Assembly (NCBI GenBank): GCA_014236755.1
Contig: JACCKY010000005.1
Span: forward strand, 1-56,902
DNA length: 56,902 bases
Source: Candidatus Petromonas tenebris
GTDB taxonomy: Bacteria > Bacillota > Clostridia > Peptostreptococcales > Caminicellaceae
Reading direction: 5' to 3'
Shown here: positions 43,093-53,310 of the stretch, piece by piece
Layout of the letters: each line of letters starts with the position of its first letter
Numbering within the stretch: position 1 is the first letter of the stretch
Made by a program: the position numbers and the translations under genes
The notes under the pieces: model-generated
Told to the model about the DNA's origin: nothing
What the model saw: only the letters and a program-made list of their open reading frames with translations
Databases searched by the model: none

Positions 43093-46000
43093 AAACTGTT
43101 ATTTCTTCATCATCTTCAATTACCGTATCTTCATTAAAATCATCTTCACTAACTGTTATGCCCTCGTCTCCTTTATCCATATCCAGTTCAGCATTCAGTT
43201 CAAATTGTCTACCTAGTTTTTGATTTAGCTCATCCTCATACATAAAGGGCTTTTCCCATTCTTCTTTGGATTGAGTTAGGTCCCGTTCATACTCATCTAT
43301 CTGACTTTCTGTTTTTTCAAGACGTTTTTCAAGTCCTTCCATCAAATTTTCAAGTCTCACCATGTTACCGTGTGGGCTATCCCCGAATTCAACCTCATAC
43401 TTCTGTTGTCCATGAAGCAACATCTTGTGTTGTCCAAAGAAGTTATTCTTCAAAATCATAAGGTCAAACCCGTTAAATGTACCAACATGTATTTCCTTAT
43501 CCGGCTCAGCCTTTGATAACAGAACCTGCAAATAAGTTCCTGCTTTTTCTCTTTCATCAAAATACTTGCCGTTAATCATAATCTGAAATGCCTCATGCTT
43601 GTTCATGTCACGTTTACTGATATCTTTAATCAGACCCTCACGACGTTGTTTTGACTGCTGAATCAACTTTGGATACCTGTAGGTGAAATTATCCTCCATT
43701 GCATAACGTCTGCTGTTATACTCCGATTTAAGCAGACTCAATCGACTGACTTCATTATCAACCGTCATCTTCTCTTTTATTAATGGGTTCCCCGTTGCCA
43801 GTGCTTTAACTTCTGCAAAAGACAGTACAGTTTCATCGATATCCTCTGCATTTCTCGCAACAGATTTTCCTGTCATAATCTGGCTGATGAAGCGTTGCTT
43901 ATTCTCTACAATTTGCCATAAGTACGCGTCAAAAGTCCCTTTTGTAACGTACCGATGGATGTTAACTTCTTCGTTTTGATTTCCTTGTCTTAGAATTCTT
44001 CCCTCACGCTGCTCCAAGTCACTTGGACGCCACGGGCAGTCGAGATGATGTAAGGCAATTAAACGATCCTGAATATTGGTTCCGGTTCCCATCTTGGCTG
44101 TTGACCCTAAGATGATCCGCTTATTACCACTACGCATATCTGCAAAAAGGCTTTCTCTTTGTGCTTCACTCTTTGCATCATGAATAAAACAAACTTCATC
44201 ATCAGGAATGCCTTTTTGGATCAATGCATCCTTGATATAAGGGTAAATAGAAAAACGCCCATCTGAATTAGGCGTTCCTACATCACAAAATATGATTTGC
44301 GTTCCTTTGATATCATTGCTCTGTTGGTATTCTTCATAAACTGTTTCAATGCATTTGTTGACTTTACTATCTGGTTCATTGGGTGCATCTGCATATAGCA
44401 GTCTTGGATCAAGACCTAATAATCTCGCTTCGTTCGTTATCTTAAGCATGTTGTCGGTTCGAGGATCAACTAAACCATTTCTTATATCACTTGCCCTTTC
44501 AACAAAGCTCTCCATGATCTCTTTTGTAAATTCACTGGCATCTGATGAAACCAGTTTATGTCCATCACCTTTAAGTTTGGGAATGGGTAGCTTAAGCATG
44601 TCTGCTGTTTTTACATCAGCCATATTCTTAAAAATCGTCATTAGCTCCGGTAAATTGGTAAACTTTGCAAATCGGCTTTTATATCGATAACCAGTTCCTT
44701 CTGGTGCCAATTCCAAACTGGATACGACTTCTCCAAACTGTGCTGCCCAAGCATCAAAATGATGAATACCTCTGGCTTCCAATTCTTTGTTTTGAATATA
44801 ACGCTGCATAACATACATTTCCGACATACTATTACTGATTGGCGTTCCTGTAGCAAAAATAACGCCACGGCCTTGATTTATTTCTTGAATATACTGGGTC
44901 TTCATCAACATATCCATGGATTTCTTGCTTCTAGTATTGAATATGCCTGCCACATTTCTGATTTTAGAAAACACAGCACAGTTTTTAAAGTAATGGGCTT
45001 CGTCAACGTAGATACAGTCAACACCTAGTTCTTCAAAATTGATGACATCATCTTTAGGGCTGTCATGAAGACGTTTGATCTCGGCTGTCAGTGATAGCTT
45101 AAGTTTTTCCATTTGTTTGATGCTCCAGTTTTCACCATTGCTTCTTTTGGCATCTGCAATAGCTGCAGATATATCATTGATCTGCCGATGAATCATTTCT
45201 TCCTGACGCTCTTTTGATACGGGAATTTTCTCAAACTGCGAATGGCCCATAATAACTGCATCATAAGCACCGGTAGCGATACGACTGACGAAACGTCTCC
45301 GATTCGATTTTTGAAAATCTTTCTTGGTCGTCACAAGGATATTGGCTGACGGATACAGTCTTAAGAATTCACTGCCGATATGTTGCGTCAAATGATTAGG
45401 AACAACTAAGATAGCCTTGTTTATCAGTCCTAAACGCTTTTGCTCCATACAGCTGGCCACCATTTCAAAGGTCTTTCCTGCTCCCACTGAATGGGCTAGA
45501 AGTGTACTCCCGCCGTAAAGTATTCGTGAGATAGCTGCGGTCTGATGTTCTCTTAATTTGATATCCGGATTCATACCGGGGAACTTCAAATGACTGCCAT
45601 CATACTCCCTAAGGCGAATATTATTGTAGTTCTGATTATAATAACTGACATACTTTTTCCGCCTTTCAGGATCTTTGAATAGCCATTCCTTAAATTCTTG
45701 TTTGATCTGTGATTGCTTTTCTCTGGCCAGCATGGTCTCTTTCTTATTGATAACATATTTAACCGTGTCACCATCTTCAACACGATCCTTTACCGTTGAA
45801 TTTCTAAGGTTTAAGCTGTCTTCAATAATGTAGTAAGCATTGATTCTTGATGTCCCATAGGTTTCTTTGGCTGAGACAGAATACCCGTCCACACCTTTGT
45901 TTTCAATACCGAAACTGGCGTTGTAATTGTTGTAATGTACCTTGATTTCATTTCTTCCACCAGTGTTATGATAATATCTTGGCGTCTTCAAGGTCTCATA

Positions 46001-49000
46001 GATGAATTGTTCATAATCTGAAGGTTCTATCCATGTTGTGCCTAACCTGACATCAATATCACTTGCTTCAAGTTCAACGGGTTGTACCTTTTCTAAGGCA
46101 ATGACGTTTTTTGAAAAGAGTTCCGGATTTAGCTCTGCAAATACTTTTGCAAATTTCAGCTTTTGCCGTACATCACCGGATAGATAGGCATCTGCTGTTT
46201 CCCAACCTCTTAATGTATCATCTTCATTAAATCGTTCAGGGTTCAAATAAATGTCTTGTTTCAGCTCTTCAATAATGATTTCTGGTTCTTCATCATAAAG
46301 CTCTGACATAAATGACAAGTCAACAATACCCTTTTCATTTAACGATGCCGTCAACGCTTCAAAGGCTGAATCAACATTGGTTATGGATTCATAGGGTTTG
46401 ATTGTCTGCTTTGAGAACATATCCGCTTTTGTAATCTGATGTTCTTCGTCTTCAACCTCCAGTGAACATAAAAGAGGATAGTCATTGTCATCACGAAAAG
46501 CATTGGCATTCGGTCTTGAAACAAGATAGCCGTAGTCATGAGTAAATTCATCATACAACTTATTCAATCGCTCTTGTGCTTCTTCTAAGGTCTCTTTTGT
46601 ACAACCTTCCATTTGCAGTGCGATGATCTCTCTTGTAATATCCCGAATGGCCATCATGCCTTGGATGCGCTCCAAAGTTTTTCCAGTGTAATCCATCCTT
46701 CTCATCATGGAATTCTCTCTAAAATAGAGCTTGTCATCGATGAACGCATAAGAGTAATTCCTATACTTTGAATCAGCCGGTAAATCTTCGCTGGCTTCAT
46801 CTGGCTTATGTTCGTAATACCCAATTTCTCCTTTTAAATGACTAACCGCATTCATGAGGGCATCTTCCAGATTAAAATTACCATCGGTATTTATACAGGT
46901 GGTATAGCGACTCTCACGACCAAACATGCGTTCATCAAACACCATCTCGCCAAGCATCATATGGGGATTGTCAATGAAATATTGATTGACGGGGACCCCA
47001 TTTTCATTCACTTCAACAGACAACCATGTTGGTAATTCCACCGATCTGCGTTCCCTTTTCTTTAGGAAAAGTATATCTGCCGTTACATCCGTATTGGCAT
47101 TATCCTTGAATGCCGTGTTCGGTAATCGGATGGCACCTATGAGTTCAGCACGTTCATTGATATATTTCCTGACACTCTGGTCCTTTTTATCCATGGTTCC
47201 CTTACTGGTAACAAAAGCAATGATTCCGCCAGGACGTACTTTATCCAGTGTTTTTCCAAAGAAATAATCATGAATCATAAAATTGTGTTTATCATAGATT
47301 CTGTCATATACTTTGTAATTACCAAAAGGAACATTGCCAATGGCTACATCAAAGAAGTTATCTTCATATTGGGTTTCTTCAAATCCCTTTACCTGAATGT
47401 CTGCCTTCTGGTAAAGCTGTTTAGATATTCGACCGGATATGTCGTCCAGTTCAACACCAAAGAGTTTTGACTTGTTCATAGATTCTGGAAGGTGGGAAAA
47501 GAAATTACCAACACCCATGGAAGGTTCCAAAATATTGCCTTGTTTAAAACCAAAACTATCAAGGGCTAGATAGATACTCTGAATAACAATCGGTGCTGTA
47601 TAATGGGCATTCGGTGTTGATGCCTTAGCGCTATCATATTCTTCTTGAGATAGTAATCCTTTTAATTCACCATATTCATTACTCCAACCACCAGCACTTA
47701 TGTCAAAAGCTTGGGGCATCCCTCCCCACCCCACGTATCTAGCTAAGATAGATTGCTCTTTGTCTGTTGCCATTCGATTTTCTTCTTCAATAACTTTTAA
47801 AGTCTTGATTGCTTCAACATTGGCTCTGAATTTTGTTTTTAATCCACCAATACCTATTTCATCTTCTGCCGAAAATCGATAGTTGATTTTTGTCTGTTTT
47901 TGAATCATTTGATCATCAGTATTATCTATTTCCAGATCCAATAAATCATCTGATTCTTCTTCTAATTTAACCAACACTTCGTTGCCACGCTCATCAAACA
48001 ACGGTTCTTCATTTTCTTCGACCACATCTTCTGAATAATAGGCCTTGTAAACAATATGACCTTGCCTTGATATATTGGATAACCAATCTTTTAAAAAGTT
48101 ATTGAGTTCATCTTCCATGTCCGGATCTATTAATTCATCACCCTGATAGGCTTCATGATAAATCGCTAGATTATCTTGTTGAAAAGTAGCTGCTGTTAAT
48201 GTCTTTTTATTATGATCAACAATAAGCTCCATATCCGGATCACTCATCAAATCCCCATTCTGTTCATAATAATGAGAAAGGGAAATTCTATTTTCATAGA
48301 GTCTTTCTATGACAAGATCCATAAATCCTGGGGCTTTTAGTTTCATATAACGATAGCGACCATTTAAAATGCCTGGGGCTATCTTCATCAACTTCTGATA
48401 ATTTTCATTTCTTATATCATTATCCTTCTGTGGCATGTCAAACAAGGTTGGTTGATAAGATACCTTTCTCACTGGCGGTTCATCATTGTGATAACGAGCT
48501 TCAAAATATTTGCCGTTTTCTATCAAATACTCTATACCGGCAGCAACTTTTGCCCACGACAACTTGATATCTTCATCCACTTTGTAGATATCAATTTTGA
48601 TGCCCTTACTGTCATGATTTTCAAAACCACTTTGATTCTCCGAAAAAGTAATTGAAGACCCACCTGTTCCATATTCATTTTTTAAAAAGTCTGCCTTTTC
48701 TTTTGCATTATGGTTGTCTGCGAAAAAATCAACAATACGCTGTTTACCACCGGCAAAGTTAGACCCTCTGAGTAATACGGTTTCAATGATTTCTTCATTC
48801 GATAACGGCACAAAAAAAGAGCTACGCTCAGGTAGCTCAACTTCTGATTCTATCTTTCTTTGAATACAATTTCCTTCAATACGACTTCCTCTGCTCTCGT
48901 CCGAATCATCTCCCTGTGACGAAAGCTCAGGTACGTATTCGTCGGATCTTGTATTGGTTCCACCGTTAACATCTGCTGTTGTAGTTTCTCCATCCGCTCC

Positions 49001-49957
49001 CATGCTTCCTCGTTCACTTGATGCATCTTTCGAAGCAGCGTCCCCTCCGTCAGTAGATAATTGTATTGATTGATGTGCTCCGCTTTCAGATAATTCAACG
49101 CCATCTGACCGTATTTCCCCAGCGGTTTCTTGTCGTAGTCTACTTCCTGTGATACTTGAATCTGCGGATGGTAAACTCCTTTCGTTTCCTGATAATTCAG
49201 CTCCACGGCTTTCATCGTCACTCACGCTCCTTTTTTCACTCTTAATTGATTTGATTTCTCTTTCAACTTCTCTCAATAGTTGTTCTGAAATGGTACTTGT
49301 CAGATGCCCCAATTGTAAGGTTAATGCCTTTGTATCAAAATCGGTAATGGTTCTAAAGGCATCAAGATTACTTAATTTCGGTACTTTAATACCCGATCGG
49401 ATTGCTGTCATGTATTCCACACTATCTACCAGAGACTGAACAAATTCTTTTGTCACACCTTCAATGGGCAAACCGGATAATTTGGTCTTTGGAACTTCTT
49501 TCTGAAGATTAATTTGAATTTCATTAATGTGTTCATTAACTGTTTCATAAGTGCGTCTTGAAATCCATTCCGAAAAAGTATTCGCCTGAAAACGATTCAA
49601 CAACTCTGTTTCAATTTCATTACTCAGTTGCCAAACCCTTGGTATGGTATGGGGTTTACCATGAGTATCTTCGATATCAAACAAATACTTAAGTCTCAAA
49701 TAGTCACTCTGATCATCAAAGACAGCAATGCTCTTGGCCCCCCTGTTAATCCACCGACCAATACGACGATTCCAGATTTCCATATCAGCGACCAATGTTG
49801 CTTCCGGTCTCTGTGCATAAATGAGCACTGCATTTTTGAAACTGTGTTTATAAACCTTCGCATGGAATGTAAGAAAGTCTTTCCACGCCTGCTCATCCTT
49901 TATGATTTCACTTAGGATATAATCATAAATCTCTTTGATTTCCGTTAGTCTACTCAA
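43091..49957 (-). CDS. giant ArdC-like / N6-methylase / SNF2-helicase protein
   Basis: A 2288-residue protein starting at TTG 49957 behind GGAGG; the TTG overlaps the parB stop. Domains in order: ArdC-like N-terminus (residues ~1-160), a Ser/Gly/Glu-rich linker (~245-370), an N6-adenine methylase with the SAM motif EPSMGVGNF (~810) and catalytic GNVPFG (~872), and an SNF2-type helicase. The helicase has HSVGAGKT (~1492), VDEAHYFKN (~1650), TGTPISNS and QREGRILRQGN (~1982). Such proteins are a hallmark of clostridial ICEs and probably protect incoming DNA from restriction. The linker codons also encode a TnpV-like protein in another frame. Confidence 0.9.
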   Translation of the reverse strand: MSRLTEIKEIYDYILSEIIKDEQAWKDFLTFHAKVYKHSFKNAVLIYAQRPEATLVADMEIWNRRIGRWINRGAKSIAVFDDQSDYLRLKYLFDIEDTHGKPHTIPRVWQLSNEIETELLNRFQANTFSEWISRRTYETVNEHINEIQINLQKEVPKTKLSGLPIEGVTKEFVQSLVDSVEYMTAIRSGIKVPKLSNLDAFRTITDFDTKALTLQLGHLTSTISEQLLREVEREIKSIKSEKRSVSDDESRGAELSGNERSLPSADSSITGSRLRQETAGEIRSDGVELSESGAHQSIQLSTDGGDAASKDASSERGSMGADGETTTADVNGGTNTRSDEYVPELSSQGDDSDESRGSRIEGNCIQRKIESEVELPERSSFFVPLSNEEIIETVLLRGSNFAGGKQRIVDFFADNHNAKEKADFLKNEYGTGGSSITFSENQSGFENHDSKGIKIDIYKVDEDIKLSWAKVAAGIEYLIENGKYFEARYHNDEPPVRKVSYQPTLFDMPQKDNDIRNENYQKLMKIAPGILNGRYRYMKLKAPGFMDLVIERLYENRISLSHYYEQNGDLMSDPDMELIVDHNKKTLTAATFQQDNLAIYHEAYQGDELIDPDMEDELNNFLKDWLSNISRQGHIVYKAYYSEDVVEENEEPLFDERGNEVLVKLEEESDDLLDLEIDNTDDQMIQKQTKINYRFSAEDEIGIGGLKTKFRANVEAIKTLKVIEEENRMATDKEQSILARYVGWGGMPQAFDISAGGWSNEYGELKGLLSQEEYDSAKASTPNAHYTAPIVIQSIYLALDSFGFKQGNILEPSMGVGNFFSHLPESMNKSKLFGVELDDISGRISKQLYQKADIQVKGFEETQYEDNFFDVAIGNVPFGNYKVYDRIYDKHNFMIHDYFFGKTLDKVRPGGIIAFVTSKGTMDKKDQSVRKYINERAELIGAIRLPNTAFKDNANTDVTADILFLKKRERRSVELPTWLSVEVNENGVPVNQYFIDNPHMMLGEMVFDERMFGRESRYTTCINTDGNFNLEDALMNAVSHLKGEIGYYEHKPDEASEDLPADSKYRNYSYAFIDDKLYFRENSMMRRMDYTGKTLERIQGMMAIRDITREIIALQMEGCTKETLEEAQERLNKLYDEFTHDYGYLVSRPNANAFRDDNDYPLLCSLEVEDEEHQITKADMFSKQTIKPYESITNVDSAFEALTASLNEKGIVDLSFMSELYDEEPEIIIEELKQDIYLNPERFNEDDTLRGWETADAYLSGDVRQKLKFAKVFAELNPELFSKNVIALEKVQPVELEASDIDVRLGTTWIEPSDYEQFIYETLKTPRYYHNTGGRNEIKVHYNNYNASFGIENKGVDGYSVSAKETYGTSRINAYYIIEDSLNLRNSTVKDRVEDGDTVKYVINKKETMLAREKQSQIKQEFKEWLFKDPERRKKYVSYYNQNYNNIRLREYDGSHLKFPGMNPDIKLREHQTAAISRILYGGSTLLAHSVGAGKTFEMVASCMEQKRLGLINKAILVVPNHLTQHIGSEFLRLYPSANILVTTKKDFQKSNRRRFVSRIATGAYDAVIMGHSQFEKIPVSKERQEEMIHRQINDISAAIADAKRSNGENWSIKQMEKLKLSLTAEIKRLHDSPKDDVINFEELGVDCIYVDEAHYFKNCAVFSKIRNVAGIFNTRSKKSMDMLMKTQYIQEINQGRGVIFATGTPISNSMSEMYVMQRYIQNKELEARGIHHFDAWAAQFGEVVSSLELAPEGTGYRYKSRFAKFTNLPELMTIFKNMADVKTADMLKLPIPKLKGDGHKLVSSDASEFTKEIMESFVERASDIRNGLVDPRTDNMLKITNEARLLGLDPRLLYADAPNEPDSKVNKCIETVYEEYQQSNDIKGTQIIFCDVGTPNSDGRFSIYPYIKDALIQKGIPDDEVCFIHDAKSEAQRESLFADMRSGNKRIILGSTAKMGTGTNIQDRLIALHHLDCPWRPSDLEQREGRILRQGNQNEEVNIHRYVTKGTFDAYLWQIVENKQRFISQIMTGKSVARNAEDIDETVLSFAEVKALATGNPLIKEKMTVDNEVSRLSLLKSEYNSRRYAMEDNFTYRYPKLIQQSKQRREGLIKDISKRDMNKHEAFQIMINGKYFDEREKAGTYLQVLLSKAEPDKEIHVGTFNGFDLMILKNNFFGQHKMLLHGQQKYEVEFGDSPHGNMVRLENLMEGLEKRLEKTESQIDEYERDLTQSKEEWEKPFMYEDELNQKLGRQFELNAELDMDKGDEGITVSEDDFNEDTVIEDDEEITV
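48850..49221 (-). CDS. tnpV: TnpV-like protein overprinted in the giant helicase/methylase gene
   Basis: A 123-residue frame on the same strand, shifted by one base relative to the giant gene. It starts at GTG 49221 (or ATG 49215) directly behind AAAAAAGGAG. The sequence has the layout of TnpV proteins: GVYHPQIQV, then LGKYGQMALNYLKAEH, LLTEGTLLRKMHQVNEEAWERM and an end like RTRAEEVVLKEIV. In the giant frame the same DNA encodes only a low-complexity Ser/Gly/Glu linker, as expected where a second frame constrains the sequence. TnpV function is unknown. Confidence 0.75.
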   Translation of the reverse strand: MTMKAVELNYQETKGVYHPQIQVSQEVDYDKKPLGKYGQMALNYLKAEHINQYNYLLTEGTLLRKMHQVNEEAWERMEKLQQQMLTVEPIQDPTNTYLSFRHREMIRTRAEEVVLKEIVFKER

Positions 49958-50972
49958 TCATCTCCTCCCCCTCCTCTAGATCATGCATTTGCTCTTTCAT
50001 TTGACTAAAGTAAAAATCCAGAGCTTTTTCAATGGTTTCTTCAATAGCCTTCTTGTCATCATTTGGCTTAAAATATTTCGATATGATGGTCGGTTGAATC
50101 TTGAAAGGTTTTACCTTACCTGTGCTTTTTAGAACATCACCGCTGATGATCTGTTTTGCAGTATTCCAGTTCAGGTTGCCCTCTTTTTCATATCTTCTTA
50201 AAAGAGCTGCTTTCTTCATGTCTACCTTGAATGTATCTTCTGAAATAATCGCTTCAACCATTTCTTGATTTTCCTGCGATAAATATGAAAGGTCTACACC
50301 GGCTCGCATGGCGATTTTGCCTTCGTCTACTAAGTTTTTTAACGCTGAACTCAACTCGTTAATACGCAAATAACGGGCTACCGATCGTGATGACAAATCA
50401 TATTTATCTCCAATTTCCTTTTTTGTATCTAACTTCGTGCCCATTGGGCATGAAGTTAGATCATCTTCAATATTCGGAGCCTTTGACAATTTCTCAATCT
50501 CACTCAATAAATCCGTTCTTACTCCCTGGCTTTTCATGACACTGTGCCTTGTAGCAATCACAGTTGCTCTTTCTGAATGCGCAAGCTCCATAAATGATCT
50601 CTGCATCAAATTTGTTTCTGTCACAATCAATGTTGCTTCTTCTTCAGTGAGTCCCTCTTTAATAACTGTAGGAACTTCAGTTAATCCTGCTTCTTTTGCC
50701 GCATTAACTCTGTTGTGACCTGATAGAATTTCATATTTATCGTCAACTTTTCTAACGACAATAGGTACTATAACGCCATAATTTTTAATACTCTCAACCA
50801 TATCATTGAAGCGTTCCCCTTCATAAAGTTTGAAGGGATGGTTTCTAAATGGTGCCAGATCAGCAAGCTTTAATGTGGTCGTCCCAACAGCTTTTTCTGT
50901 TGGTTCCTTGTTATAGTCATCTCCAAATATGGACGCAAATGTTTCCACTTTTTTCATTTTCGTTTTATCCAT
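49950..50972 (-). CDS. parB: ParB-like partition protein
   Basis: A 340-residue ParB/Spo0J-type protein. The N-terminal ParB domain includes LADLAPFRNHPFKLYEGERF, VPIVVRKVDDKYEILSGHNR (the CTPase motif region) and VTETNLMQRSFMELA. A KorB-like helix-turn-helix follows (GDKYDLSSRSVARYLRI). It starts seven bases before the parA stop and ends within the start of the giant gene. With ParA it would stabilise the excised or plasmid form of the element, or act in its regulation. Confidence 0.92.
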   Translation of the reverse strand: MDKTKMKKVETFASIFGDDYNKEPTEKAVGTTTLKLADLAPFRNHPFKLYEGERFNDMVESIKNYGVIVPIVVRKVDDKYEILSGHNRVNAAKEAGLTEVPTVIKEGLTEEEATLIVTETNLMQRSFMELAHSERATVIATRHSVMKSQGVRTDLLSEIEKLSKAPNIEDDLTSCPMGTKLDTKKEIGDKYDLSSRSVARYLRINELSSALKNLVDEGKIAMRAGVDLSYLSQENQEMVEAIISEDTFKVDMKKAALLRRYEKEGNLNWNTAKQIISGDVLKSTGKVKPFKIQPTIISKYFKPNDDKKAIEETIEKALDFYFSQMKEQMHDLEEGEEMIE

Positions 50973-51747
50973 GGTTAATCAACTCCTTTGTCAATTCTTG
51001 ATAAGCAACGGAAGCCTTGTTCATTGGCATATAATCCACAATGCACTTACTTTGAAGATTGGCTTCTCCGACCTTTACAGATTTAGGAATTCTAATATCG
51101 AATACTCTGATATGCTCGCCATATGCCTCATCAACCATCTCAATCATGTTCTTTGAAAGATTGGTTCGTTCATCAAACATCGTTAAGAGAATTCCTTCAA
51201 ATGTAATATTGGGGTTGATTCTACGCTTGATCTTCATAATCGTTTGAAGTAATAGCTCAAGCCCTTTGACAGATAGATATTCCGGTGTTGCCGGTATTAA
51301 TACACTGTCACAGGCAGCCAATACATTCAATGTCATAAGTCCTAAAGAAGGTGCTGAATCTACAATGATGTAATCGTAATCTTCTCTTAGCTGTTCAGTA
51401 ATTGTTTTTAGTACATATTCCCGACTCATTGTGCTGACCAAGTTCATTTCAATGGCAGACATTTCAATACTGCTGGGGATCACATCAACACCATCACTCT
51501 TGATAATGTAACTTTCTTTAGGAGGAAGATCATCTTCATTCATCACTGCCATCATCAGATGATATAGTGTCGTATCTAAAGTTTCAGGCTTAACTATTCC
51601 GAAACAGTCAGTCATTGAAGCTTGATTGTCCGTATCGATTGCCAAGACACTGTACCCCTCCTTTGCTAAAATCGTTGCTACATTCCTGCACGTTGTACTT
51701 TTTGCCACTCCACCTTTTTGTGAAGCGACGGCAATTATTTTACTCAT
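50965..51747 (-). CDS. parA: ParA-family partition ATPase
   Basis: A 260-residue ATPase; the ATG at 51747 (MSKIIAVASQKGGVAKST) follows GGAGC. It has the deviant Walker A KGGVAKST with the signature Lys, A' motif in VLAIDTDNQASMTD and Walker B in YIIVDSAPSLGL. It lacks an N-terminal DNA-binding domain, so it is of the short type Ib/Soj class. It is divergent from the XRE gene, with a 137-base gap that holds two similar imperfect inverted repeats. Confidence 0.95.
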   Translation of the reverse strand: MSKIIAVASQKGGVAKSTTCRNVATILAKEGYSVLAIDTDNQASMTDCFGIVKPETLDTTLYHLMMAVMNEDDLPPKESYIIKSDGVDVIPSSIEMSAIEMNLVSTMSREYVLKTITEQLREDYDYIIVDSAPSLGLMTLNVLAACDSVLIPATPEYLSVKGLELLLQTIMKIKRRINPNITFEGILLTMFDERTNLSKNMIEMVDEAYGEHIRVFDIRIPKSVKVGEANLQSKCIVDYMPMNKASVAYQELTKELINHG

Positions 51748-51768
51748 GATATTTTTTGCTCCTTTCCG

Positions 51769-51862
51769 AAATTCACTTATTAATGTGATATTACACTTTA
51801 TAATTAATATATTCAATGTTTCATCTATTTTATTGCACAAATTCACTATTAGGTGTATTATT
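51769..51862. promoter_or_regulatory. duplicated operator-like sites between parA and the XRE gene
   Basis: Two related segments, 51769-51793 and 51839-51862, share the pattern AAATTCAC...TATTA..TGT..TATT, and each contains a TCAC/GTGA-type inverted repeat. One lies before parA and the other before the XRE gene. They are plausible binding sites for the XRE protein or ParA/ParB, with coordinated control of both divergent units. Confidence 0.45.
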
Positions 51863-51884
51863 TAACTCAGGTAGGTGATAATTA

Positions 51885-52100
51885 ATGAAATTAACGATGG
51901 GTGAAAAAATCCGAATCTTGCTTAAAAGAAGGAATATTACAATCATAGAACTAAGCAATCGACTTGGCACTACAAATCAAAACATGGCGAATAAGCTCAA
52001 ACGAGATAATTTCTCGATGAGCGAATTAGATGCCATTGCCGAGGCTTTGGATTGTGAGTTTGAAGGGTATTTTGTTGATAAGAACGGGGAAAGAATATAA
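51885..52100 (+). CDS. XRE-family helix-turn-helix protein
   Basis: A 71-residue protein consisting of one HTH domain: KIRILLKRRNITIIELSNRL, then GTTNQNMANKLKRDNFSMSEL, and a C-terminal extension EGYFVDKNGERI. It starts behind GTAGGTGATAATT. Without the IS30 element that follows, its stop codon would be only about 42 bases from the ribosome site of the CD-NTase gene, so it was probably the first gene of the CBASS operon or its regulator. It is equally possible that it controls parA. Confidence 0.85.
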   Translation: MKLTMGEKIRILLKRRNITIIELSNRLGTTNQNMANKLKRDNFSMSELDAIAEALDCEFEGYFVDKNGERI

Positions 52101-52109
52101 TTTAGAATT

Positions 52110-53310
52110 CCTAAATTGCAATAATAAATTGAACTAGTTTTTTAAGACTGAAATTATTCACATGAATATATGATATCAAGCGCTTCATCAAAGAGTTCTT
52201 CAGGTGATCGATAACCAAGAATTTTTCTCGGAAGTTGATTACACCAATCCTCTATAAAAGCGATGTGCTCGATATCAAACTTTGATATTTGAACACCTTT
52301 AGGTATAAATCTTCTGATCAAACCATTATGACGTTCGTTAGTACCACGTTCATGAGAAGAATAAGGATGCGCAAAGTAAACCTTTGTCTCCGTATCCTTC
52401 TCAAGCGTAGACAATTCAGCAAATTCTAAACCATTATCGCCTGTAATTGTTTTGAATACTTGACTAAATTTAGAGCCGAAAAGTGTCTTGATTTCTTCGA
52501 GCGCCTTTTTTACCGCATCAGCAGTCTTAGATGGAATCAATCTAATGATAGAATTTCGAGTTTGGCGTTCAGTAATTGTCAGAAGGACATTGTCTTCCTT
52601 GGATTTTAAACCTCTGACAGTATCAATCTCCCAGTGACCAAATTCTTCTCTGCTGTCAACAGATTTGGGACGCTCATCTATACTTGTACCTAGTTTCATC
52701 TTATGATGGCGAATGCGTTTTGGTTTGGTATTTCTGCGTACTTTGAGTGGCAAATCGAGGTTGGTAATCTCAAGCAAGCCTAGATCAATGTAGTGATACA
52801 GTGTTTTAGTACACACTGTATCTTCTTGAATGTATTTACCACTTTTAGTCGTGAATCCAACTGCTGCATCGACTGACCAGTTTTTATCTTTTATTTTTTC
52901 GCATACGTCTTCTATGAAATCGGAGCATATGAAACGCTTAAACTTACGTCCACAGTGCTTGCGATTACGCTTATAGATTGCCTCACCAGCATCGGCTAAA
53001 TAGACCATCACCTTTTTATTCTGAATGATTTGTGGCACTGTGCCTCGTTTTATTTCATTGATAACGGTGTTGATAGGGCGCTTAAGCTCCTTTGCGATAC
53101 GATATGCTGTACAGCCATCTTTTAGGCGAATTTGGATTGTCATGCGTTCTTCATAACTTAGGTGTTTATGTTTTCGTGATTCTGTGGTAATCTTAGGGTA
53201 GTCCATAGTGAGTATCCTTTCTGTCAAGTTTGTTTTTTGGTGATTCAATCTTAACATAGGATTACTCTCTATGGATTTTTATTTAGTTCAATTTTATTTT
53301 ACAATGAAGC
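52110..53310 (-). mobile_element. IS30-family insertion sequence, ~1.2 kb
   Basis: The ends are imperfect inverted repeats: the left end has ATTGCAATAATAAATTGAAC and the right end, read on the other strand, ATTGTAAAATAAAATTGAAC, each five bases inside the 13-bp direct repeats. The transposase frame is complete. The element lies between the XRE gene and the CD-NTase gene, in the opposite orientation. Confidence 0.8.
52154..53206 (-). CDS. IS30-family transposase
   Basis: A 350-residue transposase; the ATG at 53206 (MDYPKITTESRKHKHLSYEE) follows GAAAGGA. It has an N-terminal HTH (LSYEERMTIQIRLKDGCTAY) and a DDE catalytic core: Asp in FGHWEIDTV, Asp in KTITGDNGLEF and Glu in ERGTNERHNGLIRRF, the last being the signature of the IS30 family. 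The frame is intact, so the element may be active. Confidence 0.95.
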   Translation of the reverse strand: MDYPKITTESRKHKHLSYEERMTIQIRLKDGCTAYRIAKELKRPINTVINEIKRGTVPQIIQNKKVMVYLADAGEAIYKRNRKHCGRKFKRFICSDFIEDVCEKIKDKNWSVDAAVGFTTKSGKYIQEDTVCTKTLYHYIDLGLLEITNLDLPLKVRRNTKPKRIRHHKMKLGTSIDERPKSVDSREEFGHWEIDTVRGLKSKEDNVLLTITERQTRNSIIRLIPSKTADAVKKALEEIKTLFGSKFSQVFKTITGDNGLEFAELSTLEKDTETKVYFAHPYSSHERGTNERHNGLIRRFIPKGVQISKFDIEHIAFIEDWCNQLPRKILGYRSPEELFDEALDIIYSCE

